Below, one piece after another: positions 13,338 to 24,900 of a DNA stretch of 64,000 nt. The notes beneath the pieces were generated by a model, which had not been told where the DNA came from, searched no databases, and worked only from the letters and a program-made list of their open reading frames with translations. The first letter of the stretch is position 1; the number at the start of each line of letters is the position of its first letter. Both the position numbers and the translations under genes were made by a program. The stretch lies in NCBI RefSeq assembly GCF_021155775.2, contig NC_060233.1, forward strand, positions 7,938,782-8,002,781, given 5' to 3'. The DNA comes from Neodiprion pinetum. Lineage: Eukaryota > Arthropoda > Insecta > Hymenoptera > Diprionidae.

Positions 13338-14363
13338 AAATTCGCAATCCGTATTGCATGCATTGGAGATCTCCTATAAAATTGGTCATTTCATATTACA
13401 TGAATGTAATTTGACGAATTCACAGCCTCGTTGAAAGCCTTAACAACCTATTGTACCTGCTGTCTACAATATGTATTATACACCATACAATAATAATACA
13501 CGTATTCAAATCATTCGGTTGCGCGAGCAGACCAATGGAAGCGTAATTGTAAGCTTGAAAACGCAAACGTCGTTGAATATTAAAACCCTTGTGCAAATGG
13601 ATGAGAATTATTCGTGACCGAAATTGAGGGAGTTTGATTTGCCAAAGTAAAAGAAGTTTGAGGATATTCATTTCGCGAAGAAGCCTCTCCGTCATTCGCG
13701 AAACCTTAATGCTGCTGCATCGAGTTCCCACAACGTCCCTCGCAGTCTCTGCACTCGTTCAAGTATCATTATTCCAATTACCCCAGCTGGCACTTCACGG
13801 AGGGCGCAAAGTGCAAGGGCGAACTGCATCGGTACGGAGGAGAAGGATTGCATTAATTAAAGTTAGGCTGTACGTGCAAGTTTCTCCGTTAATTATTCCT
13901 CTTCAAAGTTATACGCCTACAAGGAATTTATTGTTGGCAATAGTTGCGCTCGGGATGCGAAAAGAAAAGTCGAATCGGCGATATTCCGACACCTTGATTT
14001 TCAGTCAACGCGCTTTGTTCTAACAGCCAACGACGACTGGTAACACCTATCGATGTGTCTCGAACAATTATAGTTGAAACGACTATGAACGGACTGTGCA
14101 GCACTAATTCGATTAAACCTGAACAATTTATCATTGGAACGATTTTATACTTATGCCACCGTATTTATGGTTCGTCACATCAAAAGTTTCCAGTCAACTC
14201 ATTTCAGCTTGTGTTAACCTTCCACGATTGGGAAGCTTGAAACCGTGCCAATTTCTAACACACCCTTGTATTACTGACACGGTTTCGAAGTTTGGAGAAA
14301 AGGCCGTTGCCAAGCCTTGTTTGAATCCTTTCAAACTTTGGCTGACGGTTCTTTGAATAGAAT

Positions 14364-14366
<3 letters not shown>

Positions 14367-14395
<29 letters not shown>
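14367..14395. repeat. (GA)n microsatellite
   Basis: An uninterrupted run of GA dinucleotides. Confidence 0.95.
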
Positions 14396-16128
14396 TAAGA
14401 GACAGAAATTTGGAACTAATATTCTCCGTCACACGGTGGATTAACTTGTTTGACAGAGTATCTTACGCCGTAATTAGTTATCAATTTGTGCACGTGTTAT
14501 TAAAGTAGAAAAAACTGGCGATCAACTTGTGTAGAATATCCCGCGGGATAGTGAGGAAGTCTACAATTAAACGCTTGGAATGAGTAAAATTTTCATTTAT
14601 CCCGCGCGTTATTCAAAAGCGGACGGATAAAATCCGTCCACACGTGCGGAGTTTGGATAAAGGAGTTTGAAAAAGAGATATAAGCCGGAGGATGGAATAT
14701 GACTTCCTTTATTCCTCTACCCGAAGCAATCGACTTACGGATTTGCTCTCCTTTGCAAAAACTGTAAAGCCCCAAAGACACGTCGCGATTCGATGTTCTT
14801 TGACCGAGCCAATCCGTACGTTCCGACCTTCGATTTCCGGGCAATATTACGAGCCCTGGAACCGGCACACACACGGATCGGCAAATTCGAAAATCCCTGC
14901 GCGCAACAAAGGGTTCGACGAGAAATGCAACAGCATACGTGTACTCACGACTCGGTTAAAGTCATCGGAGTCAAGGGAATCTCTGCTCGAGACGAATCGA
15001 CCCACCACGTCATTCGGGCAAAATTTAGCTACTCCGACAAGTTAATTTACCACCCCTTACCGTGTATACCGACTCAATTAATTTTCCAACTCCCGCTGGC
15101 TCGCAAGGGTTCTGAAATTTGCAAACGCTACTGTGTCGGAACTCCTCGTGCCACGTTTCAGTCGGGATGGAACGGACGATCGAAATTCGGATTGACCATC
15201 GTAGAATATAGATAACGCGTCGTTTGGGATCAATTTCGAAAAATTCTCTACTCGTAATCGCAACAACTTCCGATCCATTCAATTACTCCCAGGTTTCAGA
15301 TAGAAGTTACGACATCTTATGGATAGAAGAACCTTATTGTACCACTTGTGACCATAAACTGGTTCGATTAGTCCATACCGGGACTGTGACCGAGACCGGA
15401 ACATACGTCTTGTAACATCTACATCCGGAAATTGTCGTATTCCGAAATAGTCAAGATTCGGAATGATTCGCGTGCCTATCCAGGAGTAATCCTGGCTATC
15501 CAGACGGGTTTCGTGATGGATTTTTCATACGCTCAAGGTGAGACGAGAGCAACCGACTGTAGTCTGAGGGTGGTGTAATCAGCGATGAGATTAGCATAGA
15601 GATTAGAAGATCTCGAAACATGCCGAAAGCTCTAGGACCTGGACCGTGGGCTTCAAGTGTCCGTGTAATTGATCCACCTCGGATGATGTTGGATGTGCCG
15701 GACAGTTCGGTTCGTCTCCCCGTATAAGTCCCGAAACTCACCCTTCCATGCGGGATGAAAAGAGCTCTCAATCAAATTCACGCACTGCGACAATTCTCGG
15801 CAGCTTTTCACTCTATTTTTATATCATGAGCTGTGTGATAATTGAAGACAAGAAAAAAAAAAAAAACTTGCCGTTATACGTACGCCGGACGTTGGGATGA
15901 GTTTGCCCTTCGATGGTTCGCGAGAAATCATGCAGAGGCACCGGAGGAATCGTTATTAATTTAACGAACTCCAAACTGCTGACTCGCCACTCAATTCTTC
16001 CCACCTGGATCAATTCCACTGATCGACGGGTGGATAAGCGTGATGATGAGCGACGGAAAAACTTTATTTAGTCACTCCCATTGAATCGAGTGTTTCATAC
16101 GCCAGTCAACCTTTTTTCGCGATGTCCA

Positions 16129-16265
16129 GTGGTCCTGGAAATGTCCTTTAATTTTGTTTGTATTTCAATATTACCGGAAACTATCCTAGAATTTTTCTTG
16201 CGTCCTGGAAATATTCTATTTTAAATGTCATTGAATAACCTGAAAACGTCCTGGAAGTGTCATTG
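16129..16265. repeat. Degenerate short repeats, unit near cctggaaatgtc
   Basis: Several imperfect copies (gtcctggaaatgtcc, cgtcctggaaatattc, cgtcctggaagtgtc) within 140 bp. Confidence 0.5.
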
Positions 16266-17264
16266 AATTTGTTGAGGATTTTTTACCGGACATCACGAAC
16301 ATGTTGTACCATTTTTTTTATTCTGCATCTGTTAAATTGCGACAATTTATAATCCAACGCAACTGACACAGTGAAAATATGGTTTATCGATTAAAGCCCC
16401 TCGTCGTCTGTTCCCAAATTACACTCCGTATAATACTCATGGAAGTCTCGGTGCACAGACGAGTTCATTCCATCGTTTCGAAACGTGTCGCAACTGTTCG
16501 GTATTCGATTCATTTAAAAGTGTAAGCAGGTGAAAATTGGCCGTTCCTTTTCGCCCTTTCTTTCGCAAGAGCTAAAGCCGCTACCCTTAATATAAAAGTG
16601 GGGTAATCCCTCCTCCCGGATGGGGATTCGCTCCTCTCATTCTTCTTCTTCTTTCTTTTATTCTTGTCCCTGCTGCCACCGCGTTTGTAATCGAATTGCT
16701 GACCCAGTTTCACCGATTATTTCAACAACTGTATGTTCGAGGCCATTTTTATTCACTGTCGAACGGTACTCAGTGTCGTCGATTGTGGTTATGAGGATAG
16801 TTTCATCCTGAAATACGTTGCACAATGGGTTCTAGAATACGAAGGACGCCTTAGGTACGATCACGACAACTCTTCGTTGTGATAAAACTCTCAATATCGG
16901 AGCTTTTATATACTTTTCTCAAAATTTCGACGATCTTTGTAAAATTAAGTCGTATTGCCACGCCTCGGTCGATTTCTGTTATAAAAAGCAAGCGATAGTA
17001 TTAAGGGAATAACAAAAACTCCGCTGGCGTGCGTGTATAAAAACAGAACTGATGACCGCACGATTCCAATTACATTTAGCACACCTTTCTCACACAGGTG
17101 ACATGAAAATTATCGCCCGTGATGCATGACAGTGGTGAACGAAGATCTATAGAATTCGAGCCGCGATTAAAGGCCCGAATGCGAATGAATACATCGAAGT
17201 CGAAACATGTGTTCCAGCTTTTTTCGTCAGTTCCATAAGATGTATGAAGATACGTTCGTGTGGT

Positions 17265-17365
17265 CCTTAGCAGGGTTGTTTTTGAATTTTTTATCAATTT
17301 GAAAGCATTTAAGCCACTGGGAGCCTTAAAATTCAAAAATAACCCTATTGAGAACCACCCTAATG
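17265..17365 (+). repeat. Fragment of foldback family C
   Basis: agggttgtttttgaatttt (from 17272) pairs with aaaattcaaaaataaccct (to 17346). The whole segment aligns with the right arm of the larger element at 37698-38263, including caatttgaaagc, ttaagcc and ttgggagc-like blocks. Confidence 0.7.
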
Positions 17366-17723
17366 TATATCCTTGTGCAACATGTGTATCGCTTTTGGTA
17401 TCAAAATAAAATTCAAAAATCCCAGGTGCTGAAGCAGTCCTGTTACATGTATCGTATCTTGCGTTTACGGAAATTGGCATTCTTGCAATTTCCCATGCGG
17501 CGATACCGACACACTCTCACCGCCTAGCCTGCCCGAGCTTTTATCGATGCTTGAGGCTCTTTACGGTTAGCAAAAGAATTATTTCACAAGTACTCCACAC
17601 GAGAAAAAATACATACACATGCGACTACTCTGTACGTGATACTTTCAAAAAGCAATCTTTCTCTCGCGTGTTGCGAATACGCTGCGCGTCAAACGTTTAC
17701 TATGTTATACAGGTACGACTATT

Positions 17724-17831
17724 GCGCTGAGAAAAATTTCATTTGTTACAGTAACTAGAAAAATTCAGTAAAACAGGTATCGTTAAAAAACCTTTGAATA
17801 TTGTTGGAATTCTAAAAATTTCTCTCAGTGT
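17724..17831 (-). repeat. MITE-like element, family A copy 3 (internally deleted, inverted)
   Basis: A reverse-complement copy of the right end of family A (tgagaaaaatttcatttgtt, acagtaactagaaaaattca), closed by the other terminus aaatttctctcagtg after only ~108 bp. Confidence 0.75.
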
Positions 17832-18578
17832 ATAATGTTAATTTCGTGGAGCTATTGAGTTATTTCTTTTGAGAAATAGAAGAAAAAAAACTTTTAAAAA
17901 TTAACTCGCGTTACAGTCACTCTAAGGAATTATATTTTAATAACCCAGCACGATGCCTTTGTTGTTACGCTGCACAGCTCGCCGCGTATTATGCACACCG
18001 TTAGATATAATATTTCTATAAAAGCTCGCTCCCGGAGCTTCGGGAGGAATGACTTATCGGATTCCACCTGTTCTTGGAAACAACTACGTATGCCAGAGAA
18101 CAGCTGCCAGGACAACCGTAATTCTAGTTCATTCATTATTCTACGCACTAATTGATATTAAAATATCTGCCACACGTATATAAGGCATTCCACCCCAAAC
18201 CGACCAACGTCTGAACCTAGCTGCGGGTGATTCTTATGAAATTTTCAAGTATGGTGTAGAATCTACAAAAAAAAGACATCTCTCACCCCGATCGATTGGC
18301 TTCAAATTTTCCTGAAAAATTCTTTGTTAGGAACCGAAAATTCTCAGATAAAAAAGGATAAAAAAAAGTTTTTTGTTTTTTTTCTTGCAAGTCAGTGTTA
18401 TCGCAGCGAGTTGTATTTACCAACGGATTTTATTATACTTCGTTGCAAACGAAACGCTGCAATCTGTAAAGTGTTTTCCCCTAGTTCGATACGGGGTTAA
18501 TTTCTCCCTCGACCATGTTGAAAGGTGTACATCTTAGACAAGGCGTTTACTACGCGGGTCGTTCACCGTGCAGTCAAT

Positions 18579-18595
18579 GCTCGTTTCAAACGAGC
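18579..18595. promoter_or_regulatory. 17-nt palindrome upstream of slo2 exon 1
   Basis: gctcgtttcaaacgagc is a perfect dyad with 8-nt arms around one base, 267 bp before exon 1. It could be a protein-binding site or chance. Confidence 0.3.
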
Positions 18596-18651
18596 GTTCG
18601 ACCAAAAGCTCTGGCATACGGCACAGCTTTCCTCAAATACGTCAGAGCTCA

Positions 18652-18668
18652 TTGGCGCGATGACGTCA
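18652..18668 (+). promoter_or_regulatory. CCAAT-type and full CRE motif cluster near slo2 exon 1
   Basis: ATTGG (inverted CCAAT) is followed closely by a complete CRE palindrome TGACGTCA (18661-18668), about 190 bp upstream of exon 1. NF-Y plus CREB sites at this spacing are common in activity-dependent promoters. I infer regulatory potential only. Confidence 0.35.
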
Positions 18669-18861
18669 CAGGGTGGATTGCACCCCGTACCAGGCTACCA
18701 TCTTGAACTTGACCCAAGAATGAGAAAACTGCATTTGTACAAAGCGATCGAATCAATAGTTTGTAAAGTTTGAATTTATGCGTGATATACGGAGCTTGCA
18801 GTAAGTTTTCAGCGTGATTACAAAGGTTTCCTGAACAGCATGTTTTATCATTCTGTTACAG

Positions 18862-18941
18862 AGTACGAGTGGAGTACTACGTGAATGAGAACACATTCAA
18901 GGAACGTCTACAGCTCTACTTTATAAAGAACCAGCGCTCGA
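18862..18941 (+). CDS. slo2: slo2 visible exon 1 (N-terminal cytoplasmic segment before S1)
   Basis: The acceptor is ttctgttacag and the donor is gtgagt at 18942. It encodes the cytoplasmic lead-in VRVEYYVNENTFKERLQLYF and the following IKNQRSS, nearly invariant in Slo2 channels. The exon begins with one base of a split codon, so at least one coding exon must lie upstream. No methionine precedes the conserved block. Confidence 0.95.
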
Positions 18942-21900
18942 GTGAGTATATTATATATATATATATGTATATCTGTATGTGTATTGTATAGTAGTATAAT
19001 ATTACTCACTCGACTGAAGTGCCAGCCTCGCGTATATTTCGAGTGCAGGTACCCTTGACCGAGTTGAAAATTTTTCGTCGATGCGATCCGCAGCTTCTCT
19101 GACTTCTATTCTTCGTTGACCGACTGACTGAAGCGTTTCTTGCCGGATATTTCAGGGAACCGGTACAGTTTCTTTGAACATCAAGGGAATTTAGACTGGC
19201 CATGAGCCAGCCCTTGAACTTGCCGTTCTCACACTGCACGTTCCGAGTTCATAGAGAAAAAAAAAGAACAATTTCGTATTTGAATTTTGCACTTTTATGA
19301 TACACGTAAGTCGATTTTGGACTTATTCTAACTTTGTTCGAAAGAAAGTGTGTACTGGTCTCCTTAGCGGTACCCTGATAATGACGAGACTGAATTTGCC
19401 AGTACAAAGTGGAGAGAAAATGACGATAAGAGTAAAATCATTAATTCTCGACGAAAAATTCTGAAATAATTCCAGTGAACGATGAAAGAATAATATCGCA
19501 AGTTGCGAAACTGTGCAAACTGGTTAACGACCCGTCAATTGTCTGCGCGGTGATTGAGTTTCCGAATTTTATTATCAAACTCCCGCCCGGTAACCGCAAG
19601 AATTGCTTTCACGATGGGCAAACTGCACTGTCTGTAACATCGGAGTGTCGGTAGGAGAGAAAAGCTGCACATGCGACTACACCGAGGTCTGTGTACAGTA
19701 GGTATAGGTTTACCAGGTGCAAACCGAGTTCGTCTTTCCGACACGTCGAAGGGCGAACAACCGGAGAGACGAAAATGAAAAGGAGAATGAAATGGAACGA
19801 AATGAAATGGGTTAGACTGCGATAGTCCTTTTACGACGGGGTAGTAAAAGGTCTCTGATAATACCCACTTCCTTCTTCCTTTTTCCTCATCCTCCTCCTC
19901 CCCCACCGCCTTCTATGATACCTTCACCGGGTGGTAACACCTACGTGTATACGGATAGGAGCCAGAAATCTTGGATAAGACTTCGTATAATAACTTTTCG
20001 CACTCGTAAAGTAGCGGCAAAAGCTGATATACTCCGTTGAACGACCCTAAATCGAGACCGGGCCGATTGTGCTTCTTCCAAATTCTTATTTTTCCTTTTT
20101 TCTTTTGCATCCTTGTTTTCTACGAATGTCTCTCTTTGATTTTGCACAGATCTGACCTGCGCGGCTTGTTCTTCGGTTAAAGTTTCCTCAATCCTTCATC
20201 ATCTCATCCTATTCACTCATCGTTTTTATCTCATCGTTATCTCAACATTCACAGGTTATGTAATGTATATAATGTTATAAGCCACTTTTTACACGTCACT
20301 TTTCGAAGAGAGCTGGTGTAACAGCTAGGTAGACAAAGTAAAAAATTTTATCCCGCTTATCAACGCGCCCCGGTTTACGATCAGCACGTATTTATTTTGC
20401 AATACTAATTGTTGTAACTGTCGGTTTAATGCCCCTCACGTCGTCTTCTTTTTATTTAGAGCCCCAGCGTAATAAAATAAATATTAAAACAAAAAAAATT
20501 TCCTCTGCAGCGTTTTCCCCTTTTTAATAGTACTTTATGTCACAAGGGAAAAATCGACTTTTATTCCTGTGTTATGTGCAGGACTTTATTCCGGACTCAA
20601 TCCTGGTCACATTATTAACTTGAAAGTGTTTATCTTTTGTGTCTAAGTGTGATCTAGCAGTCAGAAAACTATAATGTTATTGAAAGTTTGTAATAATGCA
20701 GAGAGATACGGTTTAAAATAGTAAAGAAAGAGAGAAAAAAATGGAAAAATTGAAAAACTAATTAACAAATCTGTGAGAAAAGTGCTACTGTTTGCTAATT
20801 GCAGAGTCGAAAATTATCAGAATGAAAAAATTATTCAGCGGCTAAATTTATCACGATATTATCCGCGAGATTTATACAACATAAAGACCTTTGTATTAAT
20901 CCCTCAAAAACGGTTTATTTTGTAAAGAAGGAAACCGGATACTGCCGTTCCATCTCTCTCTCGAAACCTCACAACTTCCGCACGAAATATTCTACGACGT
21001 ACAATACGAGTTGAAATGATATTCTGATGATTCGTTTGAGACGTGTGACGCCTTTTAAAATGTCCCAGAATTGATAAGCCTTTGATAAAAGGATCGACGT
21101 AGCGAGATAGTCTAATGAAGCGTTAATCATACCGTAAATTGGTTAAAATTTTCAATAAAATTCGATACCTTTATTTACCCTCGACACAAAAGATCTACAA
21201 GACCGTCGCCAAAGTACCTACAAAGATTCTGTCCAAGCGACTGGTCACACGTCTCTGACGTTGAATAATGCATCGATCCGATATTCCGGGCGGCCAATCG
21301 CAAGTCGCTACATCGTTTCGACATCGAATTTTGTCCGCCTCATGATCGACCGAGAACCCCGAAGGGCTCCTCTTGACGAGCGGATTTGTCCATGGTAGTA
21401 TTGGTATTTGCTACTCGACGTCAGCGCGTCGCGGGACGCCGGTATCAATTCAGTTTCCATTATCAGGGCTCGTCATGACTAACCAAGCGCCGGAGGAGGC
21501 ATCCGGAGAGCCGGAACTTGACCTCAATCAAAAATGTCAGGTGGCGAACGGCTCCCGTCAATACCGGACTGGATCATTTCACTTTGAGGGTGAGACGGCC
21601 GTCGGATCGTCGGTAATCGAAGATTGGGCAAGGAGAAAAAGACCTTCGAAACACCTCCGCCAATGACAGAAGTCACGAATGAAGCGAGGGGTCAATGACT
21701 CTTGTAATTTAGTGTACACAGGTTATTTTCATCTCGTGTATTCTTTGTAATCTCGTGTATTGTCTGTTATCTTTTTGCAATATCCAGTAACCTTTCCGTA
21801 ATACCTGTGATCTTTTGTAATTCATGCATTTTCTTCAATTTTTTGCAATCCTTGTGATCCTCGTAATCGTTTGTAATATCTTGCAATATTGCTGTAATCT

Positions 21901-24900
21901 TTCCAATCTTCCCGTGATCCCTGTAACGCTTTGTAAACCTTAAAATTTTTTTGCAATCCTTGCAATCTCTGTAATCGTTACTGATCTTTTGTAATCTTAC
22001 TGAAATCTTTGCAACCTTTCTGTAATCCTTGTAATCTTTAGTAATTCTTCAATTTTTTTTTTTTTTTGTGCGCAATCCCTTACAATCTCTGTAATCGCTT
22101 GTGATCATTTGTAGTCTTGCTGAAATCTTTTCAATCTTTCTGCAATCCCTGTAATCTTTTGTAATCCTTGCAATTTTTTTTTGTAATTTTTTTTCTTCCT
22201 CTCGTCAGCCCTACAATCTCTGTAATCACTTCTGATCTTTTGTAATCATGTCGAAATCTTTGCAATCCTTCCGTAATACCTGTAATCATTGCGATCAATT
22301 CGTGACCTTTGTAATTCTTATCAGTGTACGCCATGTTTGCGCAGTGTCGTAACACCTCGTATCCACAATTGTTCAAGATTTTCTAAACATTCACTTCTCT
22401 TTCCTTTACTCTCAATTCGGACGGTTCAGCCGACGCATCTATCAATCTACCTTCTCCGACATTCGAATCTCTTGTGAACCATGCGTTCCATTCTTATCAA
22501 GAAGTTTCGTGGACTCGGGGGACTTCCTTCGGACAGGACTCGCACATTTCCTTACAATCAAATTCTCGGCACAAACAAACGCGCATGCAATCGTCTGACA
22601 ACGACAGGTGAAGCTGGCAAGATCGATTTTCACCGACCCTCGCGATTGGCTTTCGCGTTCGTGATAAAGCAGGTACACATAACACACGTGCAAATCGGAC
22701 TATGCTTCGCCTGATATTAGACCCTGTATACTTTGGCCAGTCGGCTCTTTGACCCCTTCAAATTTTGGTCAGCGCTATTAGGGAGCTTACCAGTAAACAC
22801 CAGTGTATGAAAGTTACCTTTACGATGTCGCTTTTCATACAAATTAGCTAAGATGCAAAAGTTTTCTAGAAGTCAATCGGCCAAGACAACTGCTAGTCTT
22901 CTTTTTCTTATTTACCAATTGTCAACGCAATGTCAACGTATCCTAGTAAGCGCAACTTCACTTACTGGTGGTTTTTCTAAGGTCTGCATATAGACGGTCA
23001 GGACGTAACATTAAAATTAATCCAAGATGCCTCTTTCAAATACAACAATATGTCTAAACGTCGATTATCAGTCGCATCGAAAAATCATTTCTGAATGATC
23101 CTACGGGCAAGAAAAAAGCAACGTACAGATGGACATTCGTTGATTATACATATATTGCCTATAAATTACTGGATCAAGGTGTCGCGTCAGTGAAACTCAA
23201 CAACTTTTTCTTTTATTTTTTGACTGACATGAAATTGAGAGCTCTTTAGCCGTTGTGAAGTTTTATGAAACAAGTATTTTTCTACTGCCTATATTTGGAT
23301 TTAATTCTCTGACAGTACAAAAAGTTTGGAGTTTCACCGATCGGACCACTTGAGCATCCATCCAGCAAACAGCGCTGCTAGTCGATAAATATTCGAACCC
23401 CATCCTACGGTACTGTTTGAACGGGACCGAAAGGTGAGCCAAAAAGCGTGCGTTTGAAATCCAGTTAAATTCAAAAGCAAGGCTAACTTTTGATACCCAA
23501 TTGAATAACACGGTTCGAATTTTGCACCGAATGGCCACAACTAATTTCTAACATAAACCAACTGGAATTATTTATCCGTTTCGTTATGGTGCGAAAAGAA
23601 TCTTTACTTTTTTTTCTTTCATTCGATGATGCATCATTAGCAATAAAGCGTAAGCTCCTGCAGTTTTTAAGTGCACTACACTGCATAAGTGTAACGATAG
23701 AATAACATATAAGAGGATTCGATTCAATGTATATATTAGATAATGTTTGACGGACAGTACTGATTGACTGGGCAGCATAGAATATATAATATATGAAGAA
23801 CCTTCTCATTTTTCCCTTAATGGAATAAACGTCACTCTAGCCAGACCGAGAATTATAATATAATAATTTGGATCGCGTTTGCAGAACTGATTGACGTTAC
23901 AAAATAATCAAATGTATAGGGATCGTCAAGCCAGACCTACACCTGGATGAAATTAATGGGATTTGAGATACCGTGTCGGCAAATGGAACCGGCGGGACTT
24001 TGAGCACATAGTGGGATCAGGGATTCTTTTCCTTCTGATGTTAAGACGGCTCGAGTAACGTGAATCTTCGGTTTTGTTACAGGTCTGAGGATACGGCTGG
24101 CCAATCTTTTCTTCAAACTAATCACCTGCTTCCTCTACATATTCAGAGTCGTCACTGACAGCGATCCAACGTTCGCGTCATGGTGAGTGGGAGAAACTTT
24201 ATAAAAGTAGCTTGATTTTCCCGAGTGCATTGTGCGATTTGTTAAAAAATTCCTACGACTGGTAAAGTTTAACTTTACAGATCAAAAGTAGTAGGACGTT
24301 GTCAATTACACCCAGATAGACAACCACCGCATGGTTATTGATCTGTGACGAGGAACAGTTGAGCTTTGAACAAGGTACAAGGCAACCCGATTACATTATT
24401 AAACTTGTGCAGAGGCGCATCTGTTTTTAGCACAAACGGGCACCTGTTCATTTCTCAATGCTTTCTGGAGCATTCGAATACTCGAGTCATGAATAACGAG
24501 AATTTTCGACGCGGCAAACGTTCTTTCCATCCTCTGACCAGGATGAACGGGAATCACCGTTCTCAGTCGAAATTTAAAAAAAGAGAAAAAACCCGTTGAA
24601 AAAATCTCCAACCATGTCATTTTGACCAATAATGATAGTGAAGATGAATCATACGATATTCCTACTACGCGATAGAAATGATTCCGGTAAACAGAATTCC
24701 CAACAACACAAGCCAAGATCTAAACAATTCGAGAAAAGCTTCAATCATTGACGCGTATCAACTTTTTTCTCTCGCTTTACCCAACTTCCGATTCAGATGA
24801 AACTCTCTCTTCAGGATTCGCGTCCAAATCTCCACGTGAATAAAATTATACTCACCTCGGTATAAAAATCGTTATAACAAATTTCAGTTACGGCTGCACG

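Larger units (their letters stand above)
1..18861. other. 5' flank or first intron of slo2: no recognised gene
   Basis: About 19 kb of AT-rich sequence. None of its open frames (up to ~140 codons) shows recognisable domains, and most overlap repeats or simple sequence. It is either intergenic DNA upstream of slo2 or the intron(s) after an unrecognised 5' exon. Individually supported contents (inverted repeats, MITE-like copies, minisatellites, simple repeats, a CRE/CCAAT cluster) are listed separately. Confidence 0.7.
18942..24082 (+). other. slo2: slo2 intron 1
   Basis: GT-AG intron of 5.1 kb. It holds a TA-rich microsatellite at its start, members of two direct-repeat families shared with intron 6 (19188-19275, 20527-20775) and the GTAATCTT minisatellite (21720-22320). 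A more GC-rich stretch near 21180-21680 has a 97-codon open frame without recognisable domains. Confidence 0.9.

Noticed and set aside
14692..15215. Overlapping 117- and 140-codon open frames on the + strand
   Set aside because: Two frames are open over the same GC-richer stretch with no homology and no suitable donor to join exon 1.
18515..18706. 63-codon ATG frame 350 bp before exon 1, considered as the slo2 start exon
   Set aside because: It ends in a stop before exon 1, has no donor in suitable phase, and shows no likeness to Slo2 N-termini.
21373..21666. 97-codon frame in intron 1 with a protein-like tail (EEASGEPELDLNQK)
   Set aside because: It sits after conserved exon 1, so it cannot supply the N-terminus of the same isoform, and no donor in phase follows.
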